Shown: positions 26,033-33,104, counted from the stretch's first letter. The stretch: DNA of 54,819 nt from an uncultured Alphaproteobacteria bacterium (GCA_934203105.1 CAKPYQ010000009.1:1-54819); one strand, 5' to 3'. Translations and numbers: made by a program. The notes: generated from the letters alone by a model not told the origin.

Positions 26033-26197
26033 TTTTTTGTCATTTTTTCAACTCTTTTTTATAATCGTTCAAGTTATCCAAATACATTTGCCAAAACATT
26101 TTTTCTCCGGTATGCCCCCGCGCGGCGATCATATGCAGCTTTGATTTAGGCAATGCTTTATGCAATTCATAAGCTTGATACGGCGGACAACACGGAT
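26033..26197. repeat. 165-bp direct repeat, copy 2 (identical to 24675-24839)
   Basis: This copy carries the 3' end of the intact hydrolase gene and the first 11 bases of the flavodoxin-type gene (ATGACAAAAAA), after which sequence switches to the unique insert. The arrangement shows that the hydrolase and flavodoxin genes were adjacent and overlapped by ATGA before insertion. The ATGACA inside it may also serve as a -35 for the MFS gene, with TACTAT 17 bp further on; this is speculative. Confidence 0.95.
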
Positions 26198-26996
26198 CCC
26201 ATCGGTTTTGATATATTTCCGTCGGAATATGTGCAATTTTTGACGCGTTTTTCAAAAGCTGATCTTTCTTTAAAAAAGCGCCATTGATTTGATAGAGCAT
26301 AAAAATTTTAAATTTCGTAATATCTTTATCGGTATACTCGGCGTCCTTAAAACAATACGACAAAGCGCCCCGCCCCGTCACACGTTCAAGCGTTTTATAA
26401 TACTTCATCGCCTTTATAACGTCTGCATTTTTATCGGACATAATCAAACCGGCAAAATACGTATCTAAATCCTTTGTTTTTGCGATTTTATATAAATCAT
26501 TCAGCATATCCGGATAAAAATATTTAGAAATTGGGGTTAAGTATTCACTGTCTTGCGAACGCGCCAAGTAAATTGCATTCACCAACAGCAAACGCACGAT
26601 TTTAGGATACGTTTCGGCAAACAAAACCGCACAAGTCGACCCAAAAGAACAACCGGCAACAATGACTTTTTCTTTGATATTTAAGTAATCCAGCAGCCTT
26701 TTGGCGTCTTTTATTGTCTCTTGTATTGTGTTTTTATAAAGCGGATCTTTTGATTTTGTCAAACCGCACCCCCTTTGGTCGAACAAAATCACCCGATACT
26801 TTTTCAAATTATACGAATATGCATAGGAAATGCCGGCACTGCCACCCGGTCCACCGTGAAAATTAATCACAGGAATGCCCTTTGGATTTCCAACTTGCTG
26901 AAAATAAATTTCGTGACCGTCTTTTGGCGGTAAATATCCCGTATGAAACGGCTTTAAAAAGCGATTACGCAGATTGTATAAAAACTTTGATGGCAT
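26040..26996 (-). CDS. Alpha/beta hydrolase, proline iminopeptidase-like (peptidase S33)
   Basis: The 318-residue protein has the S33 proline iminopeptidase pattern: INFHGGPGGSAG (oxyanion loop), VILFDQRGCGLTKS, the nucleophile elbow VAGCSFGSTCAVLFAETYP with Ser in GCSFGS, NRWDPCCPP with the catalytic Asp, and GHTGE with the catalytic His. It would release N-terminal proline from peptides; substrate is not provable here. There is no signal peptide. Upstream are no obvious promoters of the TTGCAA type. The last 51 codons are duplicated at 24682-24837. Confidence 0.88.
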   Translation of the reverse strand: MPSKFLYNLRNRFLKPFHTGYLPPKDGHEIYFQQVGNPKGIPVINFHGGPGGSAGISYAYSYNLKKYRVILFDQRGCGLTKSKDPLYKNTIQETIKDAKRLLDYLNIKEKVIVAGCSFGSTCAVLFAETYPKIVRLLLVNAIYLARSQDSEYLTPISKYFYPDMLNDLYKIAKTKDLDTYFAGLIMSDKNADVIKAMKYYKTLERVTGRGALSYCFKDAEYTDKDITKFKIFMLYQINGAFLKKDQLLKNASKIAHIPTEIYQNRWDPCCPPYQAYELHKALPKSKLHMIAARGHTGEKMFWQMYLDNLNDYKKELKK

Positions 26997-27116
26997 TTAT
27001 CTCTCCCATAGCCCTATTTATAATAACAGCCCATTTTATCAAAACGCAAAAAGCCTGTCAATAGCGGACGTATTTAATTTTTATTTGCTTTTTTTAAACT
27101 CCGGCATTTTTTAATG

Positions 27117-27221
27117 ATGCGGGCCCGGATGTGGGGCTGGCTCAAAGACGGCAAAGTATTGATCGGATCGGTTGAACGCCGGCATTTTAAAAAAGATATG
27201 GAGCCGACTGACCAGCTTTAA
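27117..27221 (+). other. Short ORF or gene remnant, 34 codons
   Basis: A 34-codon reading frame starting MRARMWGWLKDGK and ending EPTDQL lies alone between the hydrolase gene and tRNA-Ala. It is richer in GC than its surroundings and has no ribosome site. The decamer CCGGCATTTT occurs just upstream and again inside. I do not recognise it; a decayed gene fragment seems likelier than a functional peptide. Confidence 0.25.
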
Positions 27222-27229
27222 AACATAAG

Positions 27230-27256
27230 AAAACCGGTATAAAAATACCGGTTTTA
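27230..27256 (-). terminator. Terminator after tRNA-Ala
   Basis: AACCGGTAT-AAAA-ATACCGGTT forms a 9-bp perfect stem (27232-27253), with a TTTTC run following on the minus strand. It lies just beyond the CCA end of tRNA-Ala. Confidence 0.75.
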
Positions 27257-27261
27257 TCAAT

Positions 27262-27337
27262 TGGTGGAGGTAAGCGGGATCGAACCGCTGACCTTTTGAA
27301 TGCCATTCAAACGCTCTACCAACTGAGCTATACCCCC
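27262..27337 (-). tRNA. tRNA-Ala(GGC)
   Basis: The minus strand gives a 76-nt cloverleaf: acceptor GGGGGTA/TACCTCC, D-arm GCTC..GAGC, anticodon stem TTTGA/TCAAA with loop ATGGCAT (anticodon GGC), T-arm GCGGTTCGATCCCGC and encoded CCA. Its promoter is TTGCAA (27375-27380), 17 bp, TATAGT (27352-27357). Confidence 0.95.
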
Positions 27338-27351
27338 AAGGTCTGGAAAAG

Positions 27352-27380
27352 ACTATACACGGATTCGATTTTATTTGCAA
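27352..27380 (-). promoter_or_regulatory. tRNA-Ala promoter
   Basis: TTGCAA -35 at 27375-27380, 17-bp spacer, TATAGT -10 at 27352-27357, about 15 bp before the mature tRNA 5' end. Confidence 0.75.
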
Positions 27381-27441
27381 GAAAAAAATTTTCCAACACA
27401 CAAAATACCGTTATTTTATAGCCTTTCCAACCCAAAATGCA

Positions 27442-27747
27442 TTACGCAACATTTACTTTCGGCACTTGTTTCAAAGGCACTTTGTAATCCCGTACGACAT
27501 TTTCGCATTCTTCGTCCATTTCGGATACGATAACAAAGCCCGATTCGAACAATTGCTTTTGAATTGTCGGATTGATATAATCAATCAATATCGTTTGCGA
27601 GGGCATACGCAAAAACAAAGCCGTATCATTTCCGTCATATTGAATCAATGCGGCCTGCGGTTCTTCCTTTAACGCTTTTATCAAAAAGATGTAAATCCCT
27701 TGATGCGTCGGTTGAATATAATAACTTTTGTATTGTAAAAAATTCAT
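27442..27747 (-). CDS. Small paralogous protein of the YDG/LDY family, copy A
   Basis: I do not recognise this 101-residue protein, but it is one of four paralogues in the window. Shared core: YDGNDTALFLR followed by ILIDYINPTIQKQLF, then an acidic segment and DYKVPLKQV. Secondary structure looks all-beta; there is no signal peptide or membrane segment. It overlaps the preceding gene (27744-28922) by ATGA, so the two are translated together, and it is the last gene of that unit. Copy A is closest to copy B (both have YxIQPT near the N-terminus and DYINP). A role as accessory, chaperone or immunity protein for the partner is only a guess. Confidence 0.8.
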   Translation of the reverse strand: MNFLQYKSYYIQPTHQGIYIFLIKALKEEPQAALIQYDGNDTALFLRMPSQTILIDYINPTIQKQLFESGFVIVSEMDEECENVVRDYKVPLKQVPKVNVA

Positions 27748-28922
27748 TCTCGACTCCCCTTTGTTGCTAATAAAGTTGCAGTTACATCTTTGTCTTTTGC
27801 CGGCGAAATCAAATCACCTTCAAAATCCAAACCATATTTTTGTTTCATATGATCTTTTAACTTTTTATATGCCTCCGGTTTCGGTTCAGGAAGAGCTCCT
27901 ATTTCTTTCCACTTCGGATCTATGCCACCTGGACCAACCGGTTCAAGCCAATACGGGTTCGGCATTGGCACCGGTTTTGGAATCGGATCGAAGTCAATTA
28001 TTTTCGGATCATACGGATTCGGCGTCGGATCAATAATCGGATCAAGCGGATACGGTTTTGGCACCGGCACCGGCTCCGGCATTGGAATCGGATCAAACGG
28101 ATGTGGGTCCGGATTCGGTTTCGGATCAAAAGGATTCGGCGCCGGATCAATAATCGGTTTTGGATCAAACAGATGCGGATTGGACTTTCGCAGATCTTCA
28201 AGAAGTTTATTTATATCCAGTTCGCCTGTTTCGTTTGTATCCGTTTTGTTGTCATCCATTTCCAACGAACGTTTTGCGCCATATTTATTCATCAATCTTG
28301 CCAAACGCTTTTCACTGTCTGTGACTGGGATTTTGGGCAGCAAATCCAAAGCCGTTTGACCGTCCGCATTCAATGCATTAGCATTAGATAATTTTAAAGC
28401 GGCCTCGACTTCCTCATACTTAATCGGTTCTTTGCGCAAAGCACGGAACAAACACCCTTCCGAATTTTCATCTAAATAAGCACAATCTTCAGTTTGATAT
28501 TTTTTCAAAATATCGATTGCAGCCAACTGTTTCATCAAATACTCTTTTCTAGCCTCGTTTGCCCGCCTTTGTTCACCGGGGACATAATGCCCAACGCCCA
28601 TTGCATATTCTGGTCCAGCTAAGGCACGTTCTACGTTTTCAAGTTCTTTTCTATATTTTTCTTCAGTAGACAACTCATGTGATATTTTTTTCAGTTTTAT
28701 ATCTGGAAGTTCTATATGAGAAAACGGATTTTCCTTTGTTTCTTGACGACCAAGAATCTTGTCAAGGTCATAAGAAACACCCTTATTTTCGTCAAGAAGT
28801 TTTTTAACCGGATCTGCCACCGGCGGAATCACGGGCGGTTCAACCACGGCCATTTCGGGCTTATCAATCAACCCGATTTTTTCCAATACTGTACGAAGTA
28901 ACTTTTTAAATTTTTTAAACAT
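27744..28922 (-). CDS. Unrecognised protein with an ankyrin-like segment and an Asp/Pro-rich repeat region; partner of copy A
   Basis: The 392-residue protein starts with a basic amphipathic stretch (MFKKFKKLLRTVLEKIG) with no clear signal peptide. Residues about 150-215 contain an ankyrin-like motif (NALNADGQTALDLLPKIP, LMNKYGAK). Residues about 235-335 are a degenerate repeat of DPxPNPxDPKP and PxPxP units, presumably an extended rod. Start codon follows GGAGGAATG, and a TTGCAA-17-TATACT promoter is present upstream. It overlaps copy A of the small family by ATGA. Function unknown; an ankyrin plus proline-rod layout would fit a surface or host-interacting protein, but this is inference. Confidence 0.75.
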   Translation of the reverse strand: MFKKFKKLLRTVLEKIGLIDKPEMAVVEPPVIPPVADPVKKLLDENKGVSYDLDKILGRQETKENPFSHIELPDIKLKKISHELSTEEKYRKELENVERALAGPEYAMGVGHYVPGEQRRANEARKEYLMKQLAAIDILKKYQTEDCAYLDENSEGCLFRALRKEPIKYEEVEAALKLSNANALNADGQTALDLLPKIPVTDSEKRLARLMNKYGAKRSLEMDDNKTDTNETGELDINKLLEDLRKSNPHLFDPKPIIDPAPNPFDPKPNPDPHPFDPIPMPEPVPVPKPYPLDPIIDPTPNPYDPKIIDFDPIPKPVPMPNPYWLEPVGPGGIDPKWKEIGALPEPKPEAYKKLKDHMKQKYGLDFEGDLISPAKDKDVTATLLATKGSRE

Positions 28923-28966
28923 TCATTCCTCCACTTGATTTAAAGGATTCATACCCTATACTTTTA

Positions 28967-28995
28967 AGTATACCATCGAAAGCCCTATTTTGCAA
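28967..28995 (-). promoter_or_regulatory. Promoter for the 28922/27747 gene pair
   Basis: TTGCAA at 28990-28995, 17-bp spacer, TATACT at 28967-28972 on the minus strand, about 45 bp before the start codon at 28922. Confidence 0.75.
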
Positions 28996-29138
28996 TAAAA
29001 TTTTCTTAATATAGCTCCGATATTGCCTCAAATCGTTGTATCTGTCCGCCACCATAAAAAAGCATTCAGGTTTATGTACTAAAATCCTCTTCACAGCCCT
29101 TTATTTGGCCGACAGATACAATTCTTTGACGCCTTAAA

Positions 29139-30407
29139 TTAACCGCGCGTGACTTGAACCGCCAAAGCGACTTTAACAGATGTTACTTTCTTTTTTCCAT
29201 CTGTTTTTTCATCAGGGTTGGCTTGATCAGCCTCTTTTTGCTCCGGTTGTGTTTCAACAACTTGCGTGTTTTCGTCCGGCATTACAACGACTTGCTTGTC
29301 ATCCGCCGGCTTTTCATCCGCAGGCTTTTCATCGACCGGTTTTTCGTCCGCAGGCTTGTCGTCAGCCGGTTTTTCGTCCGTCGGTTTTTCATCCGTCGGC
29401 TTGTCATCCGCAGGTTTTTCATCCGTCGGTTTCTCGTCCGCAGGTTTCTCGTCTGCAGGCTTTTCATCAGCGGGCTTGTCATCCGCTGGTTTTTCGTCCG
29501 CCGGCTTTTCATCCATCGGCTTTTCGTCCGCAGGCTTTTCATCCGCAGTTTGTTCTTTGCCTTGCTCTGTGTCGGATTGTTTTTGCAACGTTTGCACGTC
29601 CAACGTTTTTTCGCCACAAGCCAAAGCTTCACCTTCGGGTTCATAACCCTTATCTTTCAACTTTTTATTCAACCATTTTTGCGTTTTTTTGCACAAAAAC
29701 CAAATTCCGGCCGTCACCACCATCACGGCACCAACAGCACCCAAAGGCGCCAGAGCGGTAGCCACAGCGGCAGAAAGCCCTGCCGCTTCAAGGGATGCAC
29801 CAGCACCTATTACCGTTGCAATTTTTTCCAGTATAGCTAACCCGGCCGCGGAGCCCAACAACCAAGCTCCTGCCGTAACGGCAGTATCAAAGGCTTCGCC
29901 CAACTCTTCATCGCCCGTTTTTGCTTCCAAATAATCGCCACCCCGTTTAATCGCACGCATAGCGGTGCCGGGTTTGGTGCTGCGTTCGGCCAAAGCATCT
30001 AATTCATCATGAGACGAAGTTATAACTTTTTCGCCTAAATCCATAATTTGTTGTTGAAGTTCCGGATCATCCTTCACAATCAAAATCAATTTTTCCAATG
30101 CCTTTTGGCGTTCTTTTTCTTGCTCTTCCGGCGTCTTATTTTGCAAATCTTTACTTTGAAAATCTTTACAATAATCTTGCAACTGTTTTTGAACTTTCAG
30201 ATTGTCTTTGGCAATTTGAACCATCTCTTGCAATTGCGGGTTAATCCGCGTTGCTTGCTCTTTTGCTTCTTCGGGCATCGCTTTTTCTTCGGACGCCGGC
30301 ATTACCGCCTCTTGCAAAGCTTGTTCTTTTTCGGGCGCATTTTCTTGCTCGGACACCTTTTTTTCGTCCGCAGCAAGTTGTTCATTCAAAGTTTCTTTCA
30401 ACGGCAT
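29139..30407 (-). CDS. Unrecognised protein with a hydrophobic helical hairpin and 17 DEKP-type pentapeptide repeats
   Basis: The 422-residue protein has four parts: an N-terminal Glu/Gln-rich, coiled-coil-like region (1-150); two long small-residue-rich hydrophobic stretches around residues 185-250 (AGAWLLGSAAGLAI; ALAPLGAVGAVMVVTAGIWF), resembling a glycine-zipper or pore-type hairpin; a repeat region (288-372) of 17 ADEKP/TDEKP/ADDKP units; and a charged tail. No signal peptide is seen. It starts four bases after copy B of the small family and is preceded by AAAGGGAG. The repeat DNA is a 15-bp minisatellite. Membrane insertion is likely; function unknown. Confidence 0.75.
   Translation of the reverse strand: MPLKETLNEQLAADEKKVSEQENAPEKEQALQEAVMPASEEKAMPEEAKEQATRINPQLQEMVQIAKDNLKVQKQLQDYCKDFQSKDLQNKTPEEQEKERQKALEKLILIVKDDPELQQQIMDLGEKVITSSHDELDALAERSTKPGTAMRAIKRGGDYLEAKTGDEELGEAFDTAVTAGAWLLGSAAGLAILEKIATVIGAGASLEAAGLSAAVATALAPLGAVGAVMVVTAGIWFLCKKTQKWLNKKLKDKGYEPEGEALACGEKTLDVQTLQKQSDTEQGKEQTADEKPADEKPMDEKPADEKPADDKPADEKPADEKPADEKPTDEKPADDKPTDEKPTDEKPADDKPADEKPVDEKPADEKPADDKQVVVMPDENTQVVETQPEQKEADQANPDEKTDGKKKVTSVKVALAVQVTRG
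29292..29546 (-). repeat. 15-bp minisatellite encoding ADEKP-type pentapeptides (17 units)
   Basis: Seventeen in-frame 15-bp units encode ADEKP, TDEKP, MDEKP, VDEKP or ADDKP. Variation is confined mainly to first codon and E/D. The length of such a tract can change by slippage without frameshift, because 15 is a multiple of three. Confidence 0.9.
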
Positions 30408-30411
30408 TTTT

Positions 30412-30747
30412 TTACTCCCTTTCCTTGGCGGTACTAAACATTCTGATGTCTAATTTTTTGACATGCTTAATCGGCACACTGTAAATGCGCACGATGTCTT
30501 CTTTTTTGGCATCATATTCGCAAAAATCAACCGTTTGGGCTTTGAACAAATCCGATCGGATTTGCGGATTGATGTAATCCAAAATTAAACCTTTTTCCTG
30601 ATTACGATAAAGGACGGCGTGTTCGTTTCCGTCATAAACCAACAAAGGATCTTTGGGTTCATTTTCGTCGATGGGTTCGACTTCGAATACCAACTGACTT
30701 TGTTTTGTTGGCTGGATAAAATACATTCCGGCTTGCACCCACTTCAT
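30412..30747 (-). CDS. Small paralogous protein of the YDG/LDY family, copy B
   Basis: A 111-residue member of the four-copy family: N-terminal YFIQPTKQSQLVFEVEP, core LLVYDGNEHAVLYR and GLILDYINPQIRSDLF, then YDAKKEDIVRIYSVPIKHV. No signal peptide. It lies 65 bp downstream of the exported protein gene (30813-31688) and four bases upstream of the minisatellite gene (29139-30407), so its partner could be either. SD is GGAGAG. Compared with the others it has a longer C-terminal tail ending in TAKERE. Confidence 0.8.
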   Translation of the reverse strand: MKWVQAGMYFIQPTKQSQLVFEVEPIDENEPKDPLLVYDGNEHAVLYRNQEKGLILDYINPQIRSDLFKAQTVDFCEYDAKKEDIVRIYSVPIKHVKKLDIRMFSTAKERE

Positions 30748-30769
30748 TTTTTCTCTCCTTTTTTAAAGC

Positions 30770-30803
30770 AAAGGGAAAAGCCTTTGTAAAGACTTTCCCC
30801 TTT
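30770..30803 (-). terminator. Intercistronic hairpin between the exported protein gene and copy B
   Basis: AAAGGGAAAAG and CTTTCCCCTTT can pair with one mismatch around a short loop. The T-run lies on the plus strand, so it is not a standard terminator for the minus-strand genes; it may act as an attenuator or mRNA-stabilising hairpin between two cistrons. Confidence 0.4.
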
Positions 30804-30812
30804 TTTTGTAAT

Positions 30813-31688
30813 TTAACGTTGTTGGTTTGCTTTGATTTTGGCTACCGCAGACTGCGAAAGATTTTTTTCTTTTGTTAATTTTTTATCCTGTGGTTTGGAA
30901 TAGTGGGCATCAGGTAAACCGTCGTTTCTGCGTAAATTAGGCGACACGTCTTTTTCTCTCACAGTAACAGTAGTAGTCCTTTCTCCTTCGCGACCGATCT
31001 CAAAATCACTATAATCCTTAGCATTATATTTTAAATCAAACGTGGGTTCTGCCCAGCTATTATTAGAGTATTGTCCAGATACGTGACGAGTACGATATTT
31101 TTCTGAAGTACTTTCTCTGTAATCTAGGTCTCCGTTCTTAGAAAAAGCAACACTATCTTTGATGTTTTCCTGACTTATCGCCCTGCGTGTAGCTTCATCT
31201 AACTTTTCATAGTCGTTGGTAATTAACTTTCCTGAGCCGTCAAATACAAATACCTTTTTGTTGAATTCGTTTTCAGAAGTATAAGGACTATCATCAGTAG
31301 CACACTCTATCACAACCTGTCCAGTTTTGAAAGTCGCAATGTATATATCATCAAACGAAGCTAATTCCGCATTATCTATTCCCTGTGACTTCAATAAAGC
31401 TTTCATTTTTTCAAGAGAAACTTCAATTTTTTCTGCATCTTCGTTTGCCATTCGCATCACACGAATATCATCGTCGGTAAGGTCTTTTGTCTTTGCAAGT
31501 TTGTCGATACTCTCATCTCTTAATTTTTTCTTTTTATGAATCTTATTTTCCTGAATTTGCTCCATCTTTTGCGGATTTTGTTCTGCCTCCGGCTTTTCCG
31601 CACCTTGCGTTGCAACCGGCGTCAACAAGGTAGCCGCAGCAACTGCAATCGGCGCAACCTTTTTCTTTAATGTGTCCTTAACTGACAT
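30813..31688 (-). CDS. Unrecognised exported protein, 291 residues
   Basis: The start MSVKDTLKKKVAPIAVAAATLLTPVATQGAE, here cut as KKKVAPIAVAAATLL and TPVATQGA, looks like a signal peptide with a cleavage site near residue 29. The mature part is very charged, with a coiled-coil-like region (residues 35-110), and a segment of short beta-strand-like motifs (FDGSGKLITNDYEKLDEATR). It contains no motif I recognise. The gene follows a strong AAGGAGAG site and lies just after a structured RNA with terminator (31710-31964), which may control it. It is the first gene of a probable operon with copy B and the minisatellite gene. Confidence 0.7.
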   Translation of the reverse strand: MSVKDTLKKKVAPIAVAAATLLTPVATQGAEKPEAEQNPQKMEQIQENKIHKKKKLRDESIDKLAKTKDLTDDDIRVMRMANEDAEKIEVSLEKMKALLKSQGIDNAELASFDDIYIATFKTGQVVIECATDDSPYTSENEFNKKVFVFDGSGKLITNDYEKLDEATRRAISQENIKDSVAFSKNGDLDYRESTSEKYRTRHVSGQYSNNSWAEPTFDLKYNAKDYSDFEIGREGERTTTVTVREKDVSPNLRRNDGLPDAHYSKPQDKKLTKEKNLSQSAVAKIKANQQR

Positions 31689-31709
31689 TTTACTCTCCTT
31701 TTTTTATAA

Positions 31710-31964
31710 TAATTAAAACCACCTTGATCAAAAGGTGGTCGGAGAGTTCAGAAATCATAATATAGGAATGATTCTTATAGCCTTTAAGAGGGTACGAATC
31801 TCTCTGAACATTCGCTACAAGCTCCCCGACCGTTGAGTCGGGGATAGTTAGTGCAGCTATTTTGCCGCCTGTCGACACCTACCCGATGCCGCCTATATTT
31901 AAGAGCTTCTGACAGCCCCGCACCTTATATCAAGGTACTATAATCACACATTTCGTGCAATTAC
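31710..31964 (-). ncRNA. Structured RNA with its own promoter and terminator; leader or HEARO/omega-RNA-like
   Basis: A TTGCAA-17-TACACT promoter (31971-31999) drives a transcript of about 250 nt on the minus strand ending in an intrinsic terminator (31718-31739, 8-bp stem then TTTTAATT). Inside are stable elements: ACCTT..AAGGT, a GC hairpin CCCCGAC-TCAAC-GGTCGGGG, GAAT..ATTC, AATCAT..ATGATT, and GTTCAG/CTGAAC plus GAGAG/CTCTC pairings that cross, suggesting a pseudoknot. The segment around CTAACTATCCCCGAC and GTCGGGGAGCTTGTAGCG reminds me of the HEARO (IscB-associated omega RNA) family, but this is recall, not a search. No IscB gene is nearby. It ends about 20 bases before the ribosome site of the exported-protein gene, so an attenuating leader is equally possible. 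Confidence 0.6.
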
Positions 31965-31970
31965 GCTTTT

Positions 31971-31999
31971 AGTGTATCACATAAAGAATACTTTTGCAA
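31971..31999 (-). promoter_or_regulatory. Promoter of the structured RNA
   Basis: TTGCAA at 31994-31999, 17-bp spacer, TACACT at 31971-31976, minus strand. Confidence 0.65.
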
Positions 32000-32284
32000 T
32001 AAAAAAACATGCTGTTTTAAACTTTTTTTCTGAAATTGGGCCGCTTTTTTGAAGTATAAAATCAAAAATGCTTAAAATTTAAGCAACTTTTTATCGATTC
32101 GCTTTTTGCTTTTAATTCATCGGGCGGCCAAAACCGGCAATAAAAAAAATTTATTTGCTTTTGGGTGGCGGAAAAAGGCGCTTTTTAAGTGTTTGGATTT
32201 ATTAAAAAATCGCCGAAAGTCTGAACTTTCGAATACTTTTTTGCAAAATTTAGTGCTTTTTATTAACCGTTTGTTAATTTTTAC
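32000..32284. other. AT-rich intergenic stretch without a supported gene
   Basis: Very AT-rich sequence between the structured RNA promoter and the next plus-strand promoter. Only short inverted repeats are seen (for example TGCTTAAA-TTTAAGCA near 32069 and GAAAGTCTGAACTTTC near 32213). The 60-codon frames on both strands have no ribosome site or protein-like composition. Confidence 0.5.
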
Positions 32285-32313
32285 TTGACAAGAATGCACG
32301 CGCTCATTATAAT
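32285..32313 (+). promoter_or_regulatory. Consensus promoter for the 32345 gene
   Basis: TTGACA (32285-32290), 17-bp spacer, TATAAT (32308-32313): a full sigma-70 consensus, the strongest-looking promoter in the window. Confidence 0.85.
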
Positions 32314-32344
32314 AATGTTTTTGGTTAAAGGGAGTAATTTTAAA

Positions 32345-32962
32345 ATGACACTTACGACTACGTTATCCGCAGGCATGCAAAAAATGGATACGAATACTTT
32401 GTCAGAAGATCAGTCAAAAGCCGCTTGGGTCAAAGTGGCTGAAAACAATAATGTCTTAAAGTGTGCTCAAAATTACTTGCAATTATCCGAATCATTTGCA
32501 CAAAAAGCGGCGGAATATGTCGCTCCAAGTATGCCTTTGCCGGCGGATTTGGCGGGCGTAGAACACGGCGTTTCGGTTATGTGCACTGCTTATGCTGCGG
32601 CAAAATCAAAGCAAAATGCGGCCGTTTGCGACGATATTGAAAAGCAAATTAAAAGCTTGTCCGGATTTTATCAAAAGAAAGTGGCGCAGGCTTATTTTTC
32701 GGCCAGCAATATTTTATTGGACGCGCACGACTCGTCGGCGGAGATTTTAAAAATGTTGGTCACGAATCGCGATTCGTTAAAAGAGCTTCATTTAACGTGG
32801 CCGACGGACGAAGATGACAGCAATTTGCCGAACTTTTTGGAAAAAGTTGCGATGTATGAGCGTGATTCGGAAAATTCAATTCATCCAGAGAAACGGACGG
32901 TTAGAGTGCCTTTGATGGGGCGTTTACCGTCGAATTTTGCCACGCGTCAACGCACTGCATAA
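32345..32962 (+). CDS. Unrecognised helical protein, 205 residues, from a consensus promoter
   Basis: I do not recognise this protein. The longer frame beginning at 32285 is ruled out because it starts inside the promoter; ATG 32345 follows AAAGGGAG. The product is mostly helical, with alternating small and charged residues, two helices with heptad-like spacing (KCAQNYLQLSESFAQKAAEYV; SGFYQKKVAQAYFSASNIL, each given in part) and three cysteines. There is no signal peptide or membrane segment. It resembles phasin-like or four-helix-bundle proteins in composition, but that is only a composition-level remark. The consensus promoter predicts high expression. It ends 57 bp before tRNA-Arg. Confidence 0.75.
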   Translation: MTLTTTLSAGMQKMDTNTLSEDQSKAAWVKVAENNNVLKCAQNYLQLSESFAQKAAEYVAPSMPLPADLAGVEHGVSVMCTAYAAAKSKQNAAVCDDIEKQIKSLSGFYQKKVAQAYFSASNILLDAHDSSAEILKMLVTNRDSLKELHLTWPTDEDDSNLPNFLEKVAMYERDSENSIHPEKRTVRVPLMGRLPSNFATRQRTA

Positions 32963-32970
32963 AAAAGTGC

Positions 32971-32999
32971 TTGCATTTTAAAAACGAATCGGTTATATT
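32971..32999 (+). promoter_or_regulatory. tRNA-Arg promoter
   Basis: TTGCAT at 32971-32976 preceded by AAGTGC, 17-bp spacer, TATATT at 32994-32999. Confidence 0.75.
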
Positions 33000-33019
33000 A
33001 ACTTTCGTTTTCAAACGAT

Positions 33020-33096
33020 GCGCCCATAGCTCAACTGGATAGAGCATCTGACTACGGATCAGAAGGTTGTGGATTCGAATTCTGCTGGGCGCGCCA
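33020..33096 (+). tRNA. tRNA-Arg(ACG)
   Basis: A 77-nt cloverleaf: acceptor GCGCCCA/TGGGCGC, D-arm GCTC..GAGC, anticodon stem TCTGA/TCAGA with loop CTACGGA (anticodon ACG), T-arm around GATTCGAAT, discriminator G and encoded CCA. ACG is the expected A34 (inosine) species reading CGU/CGC/CGA. Confidence 0.95.
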
Positions 33097-33104
33097 AAAC
33101 TTAA

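Noticed and set aside
29292..29546. CRISPR-like tandem array
   Set aside because: Units are 15 bp, contiguous, in frame with a protein, and without spacers; it is a coding minisatellite.
29266..29840. Long plus-strand frames opposite the minisatellite gene, rich in Ser/Phe or Arg/Phe
   Set aside because: They are antisense shadows of the 15-bp repeat, with biased composition, no ribosome site, and would be lost or changed with repeat number.
31690..31878. 62-codon frame inside the structured RNA
   Set aside because: No ribosome site, covers strong hairpins and the terminator, and runs into the SD of the next gene; RNA reading fits better.
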